The position numbers and the translations under genes are program-made. 64,000 nt of DNA. It comes from Dehalococcoidia bacterium. Lineage in GTDB: Bacteria; Chloroflexota; Dehalococcoidia; E44-bin15. This document shows positions 1 through 9,384 of the stretch, piece by piece. The notes beneath the pieces are model-generated. The model made no database searches, had not been told where the DNA came from, and worked only from the letters and a program-made list of their open reading frames with translations. The first letter of the stretch is position 1; the number at the start of each line of letters is the position of its first letter. The stretch is from assembly GCA_035528575.1 (NCBI GenBank), contig DATKYK010000034.1:55091-119090 (forward strand), given 5' to 3'.

Positions 1-1
1 A

Positions 2-1426
2 ATGCGGCAGTACGCCGGGTTTGCCTCCGCCGAGGAGTCAAACGAGCGATATCGCTATCTGCTGGAGCAGGGGCAAACCGGTCTGAGCATTGCCTTTGAT
101 CTTCCCACCCAGATCGGCTATGATTCCGACCATCCGCTTGCCCGGGGAGAGATCGGGAAGGTCGGTGTTGCCATCGACACGCTGGGTGATATGGAGGTGC
201 TGTTTCAGCAGATCCCCCTGGATAGGGTGAGCACATCGATGACGATAAATTCCACTGCCCCTGTCCTGCTGGCGATGTATATTGCCCTGGCGCAAAAGCG
301 GGGGGTTGACCCGGCGAAGCTCAATGGCACCATTCAGAACGATATACTGAAGGAGTATGTCGCTCGCGGTACTTATATATTGCCGCCCCGCCCCTCTATG
401 AGGTTGATCACCGATATATTCAAATACTGCGGGGAGTATGTGCCGCGCTGGAACACCATCAGCATTAGTGGATACCACATCAGGGAGGCGGGGGCTACAG
501 CAGCTCAAGAGCTGGCCTTCACCCTGGCCAATGGCATCGCCTATGTTCAGGCTGCCATTGACGTAGGGCTCGACGTGGATGACTTCGCCGGTAGGCTTTC
601 CTTCTTCTTTGCCAGCCACAACAACCTGTTTGAGGAGGTAGCCAAGTTTCGGGCGGCTCGCCGCTTGTGGGCCAGGATCATGAAGGAGCGCTTCGGCGCT
701 AAGGATCCCCGCTCCTGGATGTTGCGTTTTCATACCCAGACCGGTGGCTGCACTCTCACCGCACAGCAGCCCGATAATAATGTAATCCGCACCACGATGC
801 AGGCGCTGGCCGCTGTCCTGGGGGGGACACAGTCGCTGCATACCAACTCCCGCGACGAGGCCTATGCCACGCCCAGCGAGGAGGCGGTAACCATTGCCCT
901 GAGAACTCAGCAGGTGCTGGCCTATGAGAGCGGGGTTGCCGATAGCGTGGATCCGCTGGCGGGCTCGTATTTTGTGGAGTCGCTGACCGATACGCTGGAG
1001 GCGGAGGCGATGGAGTATATCGAGAGGATAGATAGTATGGGCGGCGCGCTGGCGGCCATCGAGCAGGGATTCCCGCAACGGGAGATTCAGGAAAGCTCAT
1101 ATCGCTATCAGAAGGATATCGAGAGCGAGAAGCGGGTCGTGGTCGGGGTTAACAAGTTCGTCTCCTCCTATCCCAAGCCGAGCGGTCTGCTTCGTCTCGA
1201 TCCCGAAGTGGCGAAGCGGCAGAAGGAACGCCTGGCCCGGGTGAAACAGGAACGGAACGGCGATGCAGTGGGCGCTGCCCTGAAGAAGCTCGAAGGGGCT
1301 GCCCGCGGAACTGAGAATACCATGCCTGCCTTTCTGGAGTGCGTGGCAGCCTATGCTACCATTGGCGAGATATGCGATGTGCTGCGGGGTGTCTTCGGGG
1401 AGCAGCGGGAAATCGCTGCATTCTAG
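2..1426 (+). CDS. mcmA1: Methylmalonyl-CoA mutase, large (catalytic) subunit, 5'-truncated by window edge
   Basis: This is the substrate-binding barrel subunit of B12-dependent methylmalonyl-CoA mutase, which interconverts succinyl-CoA and (R)-methylmalonyl-CoA. The visible 474 residues begin inside the conserved RQYAGF segment, followed by [21 protein letters not shown] and the [13 protein letters not shown] region, all typical of the family. Family members of this separate-subunit type have roughly 550 residues, so about 70-80 N-terminal residues should lie before base 1 and the methionine at base 2 is internal. There is no cobalamin domain at the C-terminus; it is encoded separately at 2011-2412. 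The epimerase and small subunit follow on the same strand, giving a methylmalonyl-CoA cluster that suits propionate or odd-chain acid metabolism. Confidence 0.96.
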   Translation: MRQYAGFASAEESNERYRYLLEQGQTGLSIAFDLPTQIGYDSDHPLARGEIGKVGVAIDTLGDMEVLFQQIPLDRVSTSMTINSTAPVLLAMYIALAQKRGVDPAKLNGTIQNDILKEYVARGTYILPPRPSMRLITDIFKYCGEYVPRWNTISISGYHIREAGATAAQELAFTLANGIAYVQAAIDVGLDVDDFAGRLSFFFASHNNLFEEVAKFRAARRLWARIMKERFGAKDPRSWMLRFHTQTGGCTLTAQQPDNNVIRTTMQALAAVLGGTQSLHTNSRDEAYATPSEEAVTIALRTQQVLAYESGVADSVDPLAGSYFVESLTDTLEAEAMEYIERIDSMGGALAAIEQGFPQREIQESSYRYQKDIESEKRVVVGVNKFVSSYPKPSGLLRLDPEVAKRQKERLARVKQERNGDAVGAALKKLEGAARGTENTMPAFLECVAAYATIGEICDVLRGVFGEQREIAAF

Positions 1427-1595
1427 GTGTTTTGCCGTATGAATAAAGCGTTGGAAGGAGAGGAAGTTGTCGGCGCTAATCTGCGGAGTATTTCACTTGA
1501 TTGCTTTATGAAAAGGATAATGCAAGTAAAGCAAATCGAGTATCCTGGATACAGGTAACCTAAGCGCGAGAAAGGCGAAAAAGAGGAGGCAAAAG

Positions 1596-1994
1596 GTGCT
1601 TAAGAAGGTTGATCATATAGCGATTGCGGTAAAGAGTCTCTATGAGGCGCTGGGGGTCTTTGACAGCGTCCTGGGGCTAAAGGTGGAGCATATCGAGGAT
1701 ATCCCCGACCAGGGGGTTAAGGCGGCAACTGTCCATGTGGGCGACACCAGTATCGAGTTTCTGGAGCCCACTGACCCCCAGGGGGGGGTGGCTAAATTCA
1801 TTGAGAGGAAGGGGGAGGGCATTCATCATATCTGTATCGAGGTGGACAACATCGATGAGGAGCTCAAGTCACTGGCGGCAAAGGGCGTGGAGCTTATCGA
1901 TAGGCATGCAAGAGATGGACTAGCTGGTAAGATCGGCTTCCTGCATCCCCGTTCAACCAAAGGGGTGCTCATCGAGCTGGTTGAGAAGGTCTGA
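1596..1994 (+). CDS. mce: Methylmalonyl-CoA epimerase
   Basis: This 132-residue vicinal-oxygen-chelate protein should interconvert the (S) and (R) epimers of methylmalonyl-CoA, linking propionyl-CoA carboxylation to the mutase. The metal-ligand pattern is visible: His in VDHIAIAV near residue 7, Glu in TSIEFLEP, His in [10 protein letters not shown] and the terminal Glu in LIELVEK. Length is normal for the family. The start is GTG, preceded by AAGAGGAGG at about 1581-1589. The gene sits between the large and small mutase subunits, so all three proteins of the branch are probably made from one transcript. Confidence 0.95.
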   Translation: MLKKVDHIAIAVKSLYEALGVFDSVLGLKVEHIEDIPDQGVKAATVHVGDTSIEFLEPTDPQGGVAKFIERKGEGIHHICIEVDNIDEELKSLAAKGVELIDRHARDGLAGKIGFLHPRSTKGVLIELVEKV

Positions 1995-2010
1995 GATAGG
2001 AAGGATTATC

Positions 2011-2412
2011 ATGGCAGAAACCATCAGAGTGTTGATTAGCAAGCCGGGCCTGGATGGACACGACCGGGGAGCCAAGTACGTGGTGCGTATCCTGCGCGAT
2101 GCAGGAATGGAGGTTATCTATAGTGGGCTTCGCCAGACACCGGAGATGATCGCTGAAACCGCCCTGCAGGAGGACGTGGATGTTGTGGGCCTCAGCATTC
2201 TTTCCGGTGCGCACCGGGACCTCCTCCCCGCCATTATGGAGCAGATCAAAGAGAGGGGGCTGGATGTCACCGTGGTTGCGGGTGGAATAATCCCGGAGGA
2301 TGATATCCCCTTGCTTGAGCAGATAGGAGTTAGTGCCGTCTTCGGCCCCGGCACGCCATCGCAGGAGATTGTAGACTATATCAGGGGCGCTGTAGTGTCA
2401 GAGAAGGCGTGA
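2011..2412 (+). CDS. mcmA2: Methylmalonyl-CoA mutase, B12-binding small subunit
   Basis: This 133-residue protein is the stand-alone cobalamin-binding domain that completes the mutase. The diagnostic DxHxxG motif (DGHDRG, near residue 15) supplies the histidine that replaces the lower axial base of cobalamin, followed by VGLSILSG and the GGIIP motif of the B12 Rossmann fold. ATG at 2011 is chosen because GATAGGAAGGA lies just upstream; an in-frame TTG at 1981 would lie inside the epimerase gene. The protein has the length of separate B12 subunits of the archaeal and chloroflexal type, not of the fused 700-residue enzyme. Confidence 0.95.
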   Translation: MAETIRVLISKPGLDGHDRGAKYVVRILRDAGMEVIYSGLRQTPEMIAETALQEDVDVVGLSILSGAHRDLLPAIMEQIKERGLDVTVVAGGIIPEDDIPLLEQIGVSAVFGPGTPSQEIVDYIRGAVVSEKA

Positions 2413-2518
2413 TAGGTAGGTTAGATAGCGAAGCGGCAGGTGAAACTAAACTTCCCCCGGAGCTGGTTGCCGAGCGGGTAATCTATATATAGTCTCACCA
2501 TTAGTGAATTGATCATAG

Positions 2519-3712
2519 TTAAGCATCTCCATTGCTAGCGTCAATACCAGACTTTTTGCCCCGCCACTTCATTCCCTTCTCTCTTTGGGATAGCCTCACC
2601 GCTTCATCGGTAGGCCGGTAGCTGGCGAGGAATGAATCCTTAAATGAGGGGAAGCTCCCGTTAGTTATGCTCCTCCGCATCTCTTCCATAAGCCTCATTA
2701 TAAAGCGCAGGTTGTGGATGGTGGCGAGCCGGTAGGCCAGAAGCTCCTCGCAGCGGAAAAGGTGATGAATGTAGGCTGTGGAGAAGTTTTGGCAGGTATA
2801 GCAGTCGCACCCCTCATCCAGAGGGATGTCACGATCCCTGAAGTGAGCGTTCCTTATGATTTTCCTGCCGTTACGGGTGAAGAACCCTCCGTTTCTGGCG
2901 ATGCGGGTGGGCAGGGCGCTATCGAAGATGTCGATCCCCATCGAGACGCCAGCGACGAGGTCCTCAGGTGAGCCTACACCCATTAGATAGCGAGGCTTGT
3001 CCTCGGGGAGCAGTGATACTGTCTCCTCCACGATAGAGTAGGTTACCTGCTTGGGCTCGCCAATGCTCAGCCCCCCGATGGCATAGCCATCAAAGCCTGA
3101 GGCGGTAAGGAAGTTCGCTGAATGGCGGCGAAGCTCCATGAAGGCGCCTCCCTGAACTATCCCGTAGAGGGCTTGGTCTACCCTTTGCCTGCTCCTCTGG
3201 CACCTCTCTGCCCAGAGATGGGTTCTTTCTACCGCCTCCTGTACCGCGTTGTGGTCGTCGGTATAAGGGGGGCACTCATCGAAGGCCATGATAATATCGG
3301 CACCCAGCGCCTCCTGGAACTGTATGGAGAGCTCCGGGGTGATGAAGTGCTCGCTGCCATCGATATGGGAGCGGAAGAGCACCCCATCGTCGCTTACCCG
3401 GCGCAGGTGGGCCAGGCTGAGGACCTGGTAGCCTCCGCTATCGGTAAGCAGGGGGCCGGACCAGCTCATGAAGCGATGCAGACCCCCCAGCTTCTCGATG
3501 ACCGCGATGCCGGGCCTGAGGTAGAGATGGTAGGTGTTCCCCAGAACTATATTTGTACCCAGGGCGGAGAACTCCTGGGGGGTAAGGGATTTAACCGTTG
3601 CCTGGCTGCCCACCGGAATGAAAGCAGGGGTCGGCACCAAGCCGTGGTGGGTGGTGAGCATGCCGGCGCGCGCCCCGGTACGGGGGCAGGATTTTATTAA
3701 CTCAAAGCTCAA
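2519..3712 (-). CDS. tgt: tRNA-guanine transglycosylase (queuine tRNA-ribosyltransferase)
   Basis: This 397-residue enzyme exchanges guanine-34 of Asn/Asp/His/Tyr tRNAs for a queuosine precursor. Visible family marks are LGNTYHLYLRPG, the TDSGGYQV segment with the general-acid Asp, IGGLSIGEP, the GIDIFDSALPTR segment with the nucleophilic Asp, and a C-terminal zinc site CxCxxC (CDCYTC) completed by a His about 25 residues later. The start is TTG, separated by three bases from the stop of the acyl-CoA dehydrogenase gene, so the two are probably co-transcribed. No other queuosine gene is in the window. Confidence 0.95.
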   Translation of the reverse strand: MSFELIKSCPRTGARAGMLTTHHGLVPTPAFIPVGSQATVKSLTPQEFSALGTNIVLGNTYHLYLRPGIAVIEKLGGLHRFMSWSGPLLTDSGGYQVLSLAHLRRVSDDGVLFRSHIDGSEHFITPELSIQFQEALGADIIMAFDECPPYTDDHNAVQEAVERTHLWAERCQRSRQRVDQALYGIVQGGAFMELRRHSANFLTASGFDGYAIGGLSIGEPKQVTYSIVEETVSLLPEDKPRYLMGVGSPEDLVAGVSMGIDIFDSALPTRIARNGGFFTRNGRKIIRNAHFRDRDIPLDEGCDCYTCQNFSTAYIHHLFRCEELLAYRLATIHNLRFIMRLMEEMRRSITNGSFPSFKDSFLASYRPTDEAVRLSQREKGMKWRGKKSGIDASNGDA

Positions 3713-3715
3713 CTC

Positions 3716-4858
3716 TCAGCCCTTTTCCTGCAGGAGGTGATCGGCAATGATTACCCGCTGTATCTCGGAGACCCCTTCATAGATCTCGGTAAGCTTGGCA
3801 TCCCGATACAGCCGTTCGATCTCCATATCCTTCATGTATCCGTAAGCCCCATGGACCTGCATCGCCATACCGGTAACCTCGACCGCTGCCTGAGAGGCGA
3901 AAAGCTTCGCTGTTGCCGATTCCTTCGCTATTTTACCTCCCCCGTCGCGGAGAGAGGCTGCCCTATAGGTCAGCCACCGTGACGCCTCCACTCGCGATGT
4001 CATCTCGGCGAGCAGCCACTTTATCGAGAGCAGCTCCGCTATGGGATTGCCATGGGCCTTCCTATCCTGCGCATAGTTTAAGGCGAGCTCCAGGGCGCCC
4101 TGTCCCACCCCCACCGCCTCGGCGGCCACCGCCAGTTTCCCCACACTTATCGCCTCCAGCATGATCCCATAACCTGCGGCCGGCTCGTCGAGCAGGTTCC
4201 CCCTGGGCACCCGAACATCGTCGAGGTAAATCACCGCAGGGGAGAGCCCCCTCACCCCCAGGGTCTCGCAGGGTTGTCGCATGTTGTATCCCGGGGAGGA
4301 AGTATCTACGATGAAGGCGCTCAACCGCCCCTTTTCATCCTTTTCGTTCCTGGCAAAGACCACCGCCACCTGAGACGCTGGGGCAAGAGCGACAAACTGC
4401 TTCTGACCGCTGATGATGAAGTCATCGCCATCGGGTCGGGCCCGGGTCTCGATGGCCCTGGGGTCGGAGCCGGTTGCCGCTTCGGTGAAGGCGAAGGAGG
4501 AGAGCCTCTCTCCTTTAGTAAGGGGAACGAGGAATCTCTGCTTTTGCTCTTCGCTGCCGTAGCGGAAGATGCTCTCCTCAGCCAGGCTGTTTACCCCGAT
4601 AATGGCTCCGGCAACCATGGCAATGCGGCAGAGTTGCTCGATAACCAGTACGTAGCCGATGTACCCCGCGCCCGCGCCCCCGTATCCGGGAGGATAGGGC
4701 AGCCCGAAGTATCCCATGCTGCCCATCTCCCCGGCCAGCTCGAAGGGGAACTCGCACTTGCGATCGATCTCCATCGCCACCGGCCTCACCGACTTATGGG
4801 CAAAGTCCCTGGCAGTGCCCTGGATCATTTTTTCTTGCTCGCCCAGATTAAAGTCCAT
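3716..4858 (-). CDS. Acyl-CoA dehydrogenase
   Basis: This 380-residue FAD enzyme should make the first double bond in acyl-CoA beta-oxidation and pass electrons to an electron-transfer flavoprotein. It has the FAD-binding segment FAFTEAATGSDP and the C-terminal block with the catalytic base Glu in YEGVSEIQR, the position used by short- and medium-chain dehydrogenases. Length is standard. ATG follows an AGGA-like site. It lies directly upstream of tgt. Together with the enoyl-CoA hydratase at 43.6 kb and the 3-hydroxyacyl-CoA dehydrogenase at 45.3 kb it suggests a fatty-acid oxidation or butyrate-type pathway; chain length cannot be told from sequence alone. Confidence 0.93.
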   Translation of the reverse strand: MDFNLGEQEKMIQGTARDFAHKSVRPVAMEIDRKCEFPFELAGEMGSMGYFGLPYPPGYGGAGAGYIGYVLVIEQLCRIAMVAGAIIGVNSLAEESIFRYGSEEQKQRFLVPLTKGERLSSFAFTEAATGSDPRAIETRARPDGDDFIISGQKQFVALAPASQVAVVFARNEKDEKGRLSAFIVDTSSPGYNMRQPCETLGVRGLSPAVIYLDDVRVPRGNLLDEPAAGYGIMLEAISVGKLAVAAEAVGVGQGALELALNYAQDRKAHGNPIAELLSIKWLLAEMTSRVEASRWLTYRAASLRDGGGKIAKESATAKLFASQAAVEVTGMAMQVHGAYGYMKDMEIERLYRDAKLTEIYEGVSEIQRVIIADHLLQEKG

Positions 4859-4941
4859 TTTTTCGTCCTAAATGAAGGTTTTTCGTATTGACTAAGTCTG
4901 GAATAGGTTGAAGCCCTTTTCTAGTTATCATTAAGGTCTCC

Positions 4942-5829
4942 TCATAGTAGCCAGAGGTCTAAGACCATGGTGAGGAAGAGGATGCCCAAAAAGGGGAAGG
5001 CGGTTAGCTTATAGACTCGCCAGGCATCGTGTGAAATGCCGGTGAGCACCAGGCGGGCGGTGGTAAAAACCGTCAGTGTCCCCAGGATGCTCGCCGCCAC
5101 CAGATAGGGCATGCCTAAACCACTATCGCTAAAGTAGTAGAGGGAGATGGAGCTCCCCAGGAGGAGCACGGCGAGTAGCAGGAGCACCTTTATGGCATCC
5201 TTGACCTCCCATGAGATGGGGAAGTAGGTGATCCCGGCCTGGCGATAGTCCTCCCGATTGGCAATCATCACGCTCCATACGTGAAGGGGGGTCCAGAGCG
5301 TGATCAGGATGCAGAGAAGCAGGATGGTCAAATCCAGCTGGTGGCTGATTGCCACGTACCCGATTAGAACCGGGGAGCACCCGGCTACTGCACCCTGGGG
5401 AAAGGCGCAGGTTATCCGCTTTCGCCATGTTGACGCGGCGGTAATGCCTAATAAACCGAAGAGAAAGCAGAGGGGGTGGAGAAACCAGGCTATAATCAGG
5501 GCGCCTACCGACAGACCTATCGCCAGTGGCAGCATCTTCCAGGCGGGGAATATCCTCTTTGAGGGGAGGGGGCGGTGACTGACCCGCTGCATCCTGGCAT
5601 CTACCTCGCGGTCGAGGTAGTTGGTGATGCCGTTGGCACCGCTGCTCCCCAGGAGGATAGCCAGCGTGGCGAGGAGGAGTATATCTATTGGTGGTTGCCC
5701 CCCGCTAGCGATAACCGCGGCGCAAAAGCCGATGAAGGTGAGCAGGACGGTTTCGCGGGGCTTTAACACCTCGATATAGTTAAGCATGGTTTTGAATGTC
5801 ACCCTTGATTGAATGCTCTGGATAAACAC
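4942..5829 (-). CDS. ctaB: Protoheme IX farnesyltransferase (heme O synthase), UbiA superfamily
   Basis: This 295-residue multi-pass membrane prenyltransferase probably adds farnesyl to heme b to form heme O. The first aspartate-rich motif NxxxDxxxD is seen in NGITNYLDREVDARM, followed by RVSHRPLP, which resembles the heme-O-synthase version MxRTxxRPLP, and by a Trp-His segment in LWTPLHVWSVMI. GTG at 5829 is preceded by AAAGGAG with good spacing, so it is preferred over an internal ATG at 5787. No cytochrome oxidase genes are nearby, so a different UbiA substrate is possible. Confidence 0.85.
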   Translation of the reverse strand: MFIQSIQSRVTFKTMLNYIEVLKPRETVLLTFIGFCAAVIASGGQPPIDILLLATLAILLGSSGANGITNYLDREVDARMQRVSHRPLPSKRIFPAWKMLPLAIGLSVGALIIAWFLHPLCFLFGLLGITAASTWRKRITCAFPQGAVAGCSPVLIGYVAISHQLDLTILLLCILITLWTPLHVWSVMIANREDYRQAGITYFPISWEVKDAIKVLLLLAVLLLGSSISLYYFSDSGLGMPYLVAASILGTLTVFTTARLVLTGISHDAWRVYKLTAFPFLGILFLTMVLDLWLL

Positions 5830-5868
5830 TTAGGTAAGCTCCTTTCACCAAAGTAGCTTCTTCGGCCA

Positions 5869-5890
5869 TGCCACCCGTGTCGCGGTGGCA
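5869..5890. other. Intercistronic hairpin
   Basis: A perfect 7-bp inverted repeat (TGCCACC / GGTGGCA, 8-nt loop) lies in the 96-bp gap between the ctaB start and the ClC stop. It lacks a T-run on the minus strand, so it is not an obvious terminator; it may be a processing or stability element. Confidence 0.4.
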
Positions 5891-5925
5891 GCCTCTTTAT
5901 GCTTTTCTATGCCAGCATTACTTGA

Positions 5926-7674
5926 TTAACCCGGCCCTCTCTTTCTGGCATCGGCCACTGCTTTGTTGTATGCCCTAATAATATCATGTCTGCGCAGTAC
6001 ACCCAGTATCTGGGAGGGGTCGGCTCTGGACACTACAGGTATCCGCCCCACATCCATAGTCCCTAACCTCAACATGATATCACGCACGCTCTGGTCAGGG
6101 TAGGCGGTAACCGGATTGCTGGTGGCAATATCGCCCACCTTTTGGTGGGGAACATTCCTTTTCAGGCCCTCCTCCACATCGCTCAGGGTAACACAGCCAT
6201 AGAGGCTTCCATCCTTGCCCACAACAGGGAAGCCGTGATGCCCTGTTCTTTCCAGCATGCGCACCAGCTTGGTAACCGGCATCTCTGTTGAGACAGTGGG
6301 GAAATCATGAGTCATTATTTCCCCTACGGTGATAGACTGCAGCGGGTCCATCTCCCCCTCAATAATCCTACCGCCCCTCCTCAGTACCTTTAACGTGTAG
6401 ATGGATTCACGGCTCATGCGCCGTGCGATATAGGTGCTGATTACTACTGCCAGCATCAAGGGCAGGATAATCGTATAGTCGCGGGTCATCTCGAAAATGA
6501 TGAGGATGGCTGTTATGGGGGCATGGGCAGTGGCGGCAAACACCGCTCCCATGCCCACAAGCCCGAAGGCCCCGGGTTCGGTAGCTATTGAGGGAAACAA
6601 TGCGTTAGCTCCCCTGCCAAAGACCTCCCCGAGCATGGCCCCGATGAATAGCGATGGGGCAAATACGCCACCACTGCCGCCGCTCCCGAGAGTGAAGGAG
6701 GTAGCCACTATCTTGAGAACGCACAGCGCTACGAGCAAGCCAATGGCAAACTCGCCCAGGATGGCACTCTCCATCCCGTCATAGCCGACACCGAAGAGCT
6801 GGGGGTAGTAAAGCCCGATCAGGCCCACGGCGAGACCACCGACAGCGGGTTTTATATACTCGGGGAAGCGCCATGCCTCGAAAATATCTTCGCACTTGTA
6901 AAGGGTCTTAACGAAGCCCAGGGCGACGACGGCAGCGGCAATACCCAGCAGGATATAAAGGGGTAGTTCCCAGCCGCTGCTCCAGATGTATGGCGGTATC
7001 CGGGTGAAGGTGGGACTCTGACCCAGGAAGACAGTGGCGATCGCAGCGGCGATGATGGCACTGAGTCCGACGAATAGGAAGTTGCGGACGGTGAAGCGGC
7101 GCAGGATCAGCTCCAGCCCGAAGAATATCCCGGCGATGGGGGCATTGAAGGTAGCGGCGATTCCACCTGCAGCCCCACAGGCAACCAGCAACCTGACCCA
7201 GTCCTCAGGCAGGCGGAACCATTGACCCACGGCTGAGCCTATGGAGGAGCCGATCTGGACAATGGGACCCTCGCGCCCGGCGGAACCACCGCTCCCGATG
7301 CAGATGGCAGAGGCCAGTGACTTGACTGCGGCTACCCGCGGCCTGATGCGCCCCTTTTGCGTGGCAACTGCCAGCATCACCTCGGGGACGCCATGCCCTT
7401 TAGCCTCGCGGGCGAGGAAACGGATCAGGAGCCCGACTACCAGCCCCCCTAATGCGGGGAGTATGATCACATAGTATTTACCCAGGAAGCCGAATGCGGT
7501 CTCACCGCCATCGAAGAAGAGCGTATGAAATTCTAAGATCAACCATCTGAAGAGCACCGCCCCCAGTCCCGAGGCAAACCCTACCAGGATGATCAGGGTG
7601 ACCCCTCGGGTCGTCTCCGAGGTGCGCCAGAAATCGGGGATCTGTCGCAGCCTCGCTCCCAGTTGAAAAATCAA
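5926..7674 (-). CDS. ClC-family chloride channel/transporter with C-terminal CBS pair
   Basis: This 582-residue membrane protein belongs to the ClC anion channel/transporter family. The gating glutamate motif GREGP is present (Glu135), as is GSGGSGGVFAP. Residues from about 435 form two CBS domains, which usually bind adenine nucleotides. At the position of the internal proton glutamate of exchangers (second Glu of the LEE/IEE segment) there is Leu189 in FFGLEL, and the GSGIP motif reads GHGVP. The first change is typical of channels rather than H+/Cl- exchangers. The start is TTG and overlaps the aroKB stop as TTGA, implying translational coupling. Confidence 0.93.
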   Translation of the reverse strand: MIFQLGARLRQIPDFWRTSETTRGVTLIILVGFASGLGAVLFRWLILEFHTLFFDGGETAFGFLGKYYVIILPALGGLVVGLLIRFLAREAKGHGVPEVMLAVATQKGRIRPRVAAVKSLASAICIGSGGSAGREGPIVQIGSSIGSAVGQWFRLPEDWVRLLVACGAAGGIAATFNAPIAGIFFGLELILRRFTVRNFLFVGLSAIIAAAIATVFLGQSPTFTRIPPYIWSSGWELPLYILLGIAAAVVALGFVKTLYKCEDIFEAWRFPEYIKPAVGGLAVGLIGLYYPQLFGVGYDGMESAILGEFAIGLLVALCVLKIVATSFTLGSGGSGGVFAPSLFIGAMLGEVFGRGANALFPSIATEPGAFGLVGMGAVFAATAHAPITAILIIFEMTRDYTIILPLMLAVVISTYIARRMSRESIYTLKVLRRGGRIIEGEMDPLQSITVGEIMTHDFPTVSTEMPVTKLVRMLERTGHHGFPVVGKDGSLYGCVTLSDVEEGLKRNVPHQKVGDIATSNPVTAYPDQSVRDIMLRLGTMDVGRIPVVSRADPSQILGVLRRHDIIRAYNKAVADARKRGPG

Positions 7675-9308
7675 TCTGTCAGTAACTCCTCGAGCACACT
7701 AGCCACATCCTCCGCTGAAACATCATTGCGGAAGGTGGTGCGGCCGATGCCCTCGAGCAGCACCCACTTTATCTCCCGCCCCCTCACCTTCTTGTCCAGT
7801 GCCATAGCCTGTAGCACCCTGTTCTGGTTCACACCCGAGCAGGAGGTAGGCAGTCCAAACCTCTCGATGAGCTGCTTCTGTCGCGTTACGATTTCCGCCG
7901 GGATAAGCCCCAGTCGCTCGCTGAGCATGGCAGCGCCGGTCATGCCGATGGCGACCGCCTCGCCGTGGAGGAAGCGCTCATATTCGGTGGCTGCCTCAAG
8001 CCCGTGGGCGATGGTGTGCCCGTAGTTCAGTACCATGCGCCGCCCCTGCTCCTTCTCGTCCTGGCTTACCACTGTGGCTTTAAGCATAGCGCTTCGCCTT
8101 ATTGCCTCTGTGGTCGGTGCAGCCTCAAGAGCCTTAAGTTCGGTAGCATGAACTTCCAGGAATTGGACAAACTCGGCATCCAGGATTAAGCCGTGTTTTA
8201 TCACCTCGGCCCATCCCGAGACGAGCTCCCGCTCTGAAAGTGTGGTCAGGGTGCTCACATCGGCGGTGACCAGTCGGGGCTGATAGAAGGCGCCGATGAG
8301 GTTTTTTGCCCTGGGGTGATTTACCGCTACCTTCCCACCAATGGCGGCATCGGCCATGGCGATGAGTGAGGTGGGTACCTGAACCAGGGGCAGGCCGCGG
8401 AGGAAGGTAGCGGCAGCGAAGCCGGCGAGGTCGCCCACCATGCCCCCTCCCAGGGCGACGATGGCATGGACCCGCTCGGTACGGCGCTCCACCAGCCAGT
8501 CGTAGAGCTTCACTGCAGTATCGATGGTCTTCGTCGTTTCTCCAGTGGGCACGAGGAATGACTCCACGTCGAAGCCAGCCTGCTCCAGGGCTGTGCAGGC
8601 TCGGTGGCCATAGTGGTGAAATACGTTCTCGTCACTGATGATGCTGGCTCGATCGCTGAGACCTAGCTGGAGCATCCTCCTGCCAATATCATCAAGTAAA
8701 CCCCAGCCCACGAAGACCGGGTAGCTCCCGGTGGGCGTGGTGACCACGAAGGGGGCATTGCCATTGGGGGCGCTTGCCTGCCCCATGCCGCGAACCACCT
8801 CATCGACGACCTCGTTAAGGGAGAGGATATCGGTATAAACCGACCAGTCGGCCGTGGCATAGTAGGGCTGGCGAGACGCCTTCAGTTGTGTAATGCGCTC
8901 CAGTGGGTCGGCAGCGGCGAGCAGCGGGCGCACCACGGTGCCATTGTCCTGCTGTGAGGAGAGGAGGCGATTATAGATGGTCTGAGGCCTTGCCTCAAGG
9001 CAGATTACCGCCCCGCTCCGGGCGAAAAGCTCCCTGTTGCGCTGGTCAACAACCGCCCCGCCGCCGGTGGCGATAACTGCCCCTTTTCCGGCACACGCCT
9101 TCTCCAGGACCTGCCGCTCCAGTTTTCGGAAGTGCTCCTCGCCGTCCCGGGCGAATATATCGGGGATGGGTTTTCGGGCCAGGGCGACGACCTCCTGGTC
9201 GCTGTCAATGAAATTCCACCCCAGTCGCCGTGCTACCTCTTTCCCTACCACTGATTTACCGGTGAAGGAGAAGCCGGTTATAATGACGTTTTTACCTTTT
9301 TCTACCAT
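7671..9308 (-). CDS. aroKB: Bifunctional shikimate kinase / 3-dehydroquinate synthase
   Basis: This 545-residue fusion joins two shikimate-pathway enzymes. Residues 1 to about 175 are shikimate kinase, with a P-loop GFSFTGKS, FIDSD and GGGAVVD. Residues from about 185 onward are dehydroquinate synthase, with GGGMVGDLAGFAAATFLRG, PTSLIAMADAAIGGK, SGWAEVIKHG and the metal-binding histidines in LNYGHTIAHGLE and LHGEAVAIGM. The order kinase-synthase is opposite to the pathway order (synthase acts at step 2, kinase at step 5). aroC lies upstream and aroE further upstream on the same strand, so this is an aromatic-biosynthesis operon. Confidence 0.96.
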   Translation of the reverse strand: MVEKGKNVIITGFSFTGKSVVGKEVARRLGWNFIDSDQEVVALARKPIPDIFARDGEEHFRKLERQVLEKACAGKGAVIATGGGAVVDQRNRELFARSGAVICLEARPQTIYNRLLSSQQDNGTVVRPLLAAADPLERITQLKASRQPYYATADWSVYTDILSLNEVVDEVVRGMGQASAPNGNAPFVVTTPTGSYPVFVGWGLLDDIGRRMLQLGLSDRASIISDENVFHHYGHRACTALEQAGFDVESFLVPTGETTKTIDTAVKLYDWLVERRTERVHAIVALGGGMVGDLAGFAAATFLRGLPLVQVPTSLIAMADAAIGGKVAVNHPRAKNLIGAFYQPRLVTADVSTLTTLSERELVSGWAEVIKHGLILDAEFVQFLEVHATELKALEAAPTTEAIRRSAMLKATVVSQDEKEQGRRMVLNYGHTIAHGLEAATEYERFLHGEAVAIGMTGAAMLSERLGLIPAEIVTRQKQLIERFGLPTSCSGVNQNRVLQAMALDKKVRGREIKWVLLEGIGRTTFRNDVSAEDVASVLEELLTD

Positions 9309-9384
9309 CTAGCTCGCTTTCACATCACCTGGTCAATACATCCAGATGGCTTCGATAATTACGCGGTGATTAATATTTGGAACT

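Noticed and set aside
38..1078. 346-codon antisense frame over the mutase gene
   Set aside because: It is the shadow of a high-GC gene whose sense frame is an unmistakable enzyme.
2409..2489. Short frame overlapping the mutase small-subunit stop (ends LPPELVAERVIYI)
   Set aside because: It looks slightly protein-like and starts at GTG, but with 26 codons and no recognisable family it could not be supported as a gene or as a meaB remnant.
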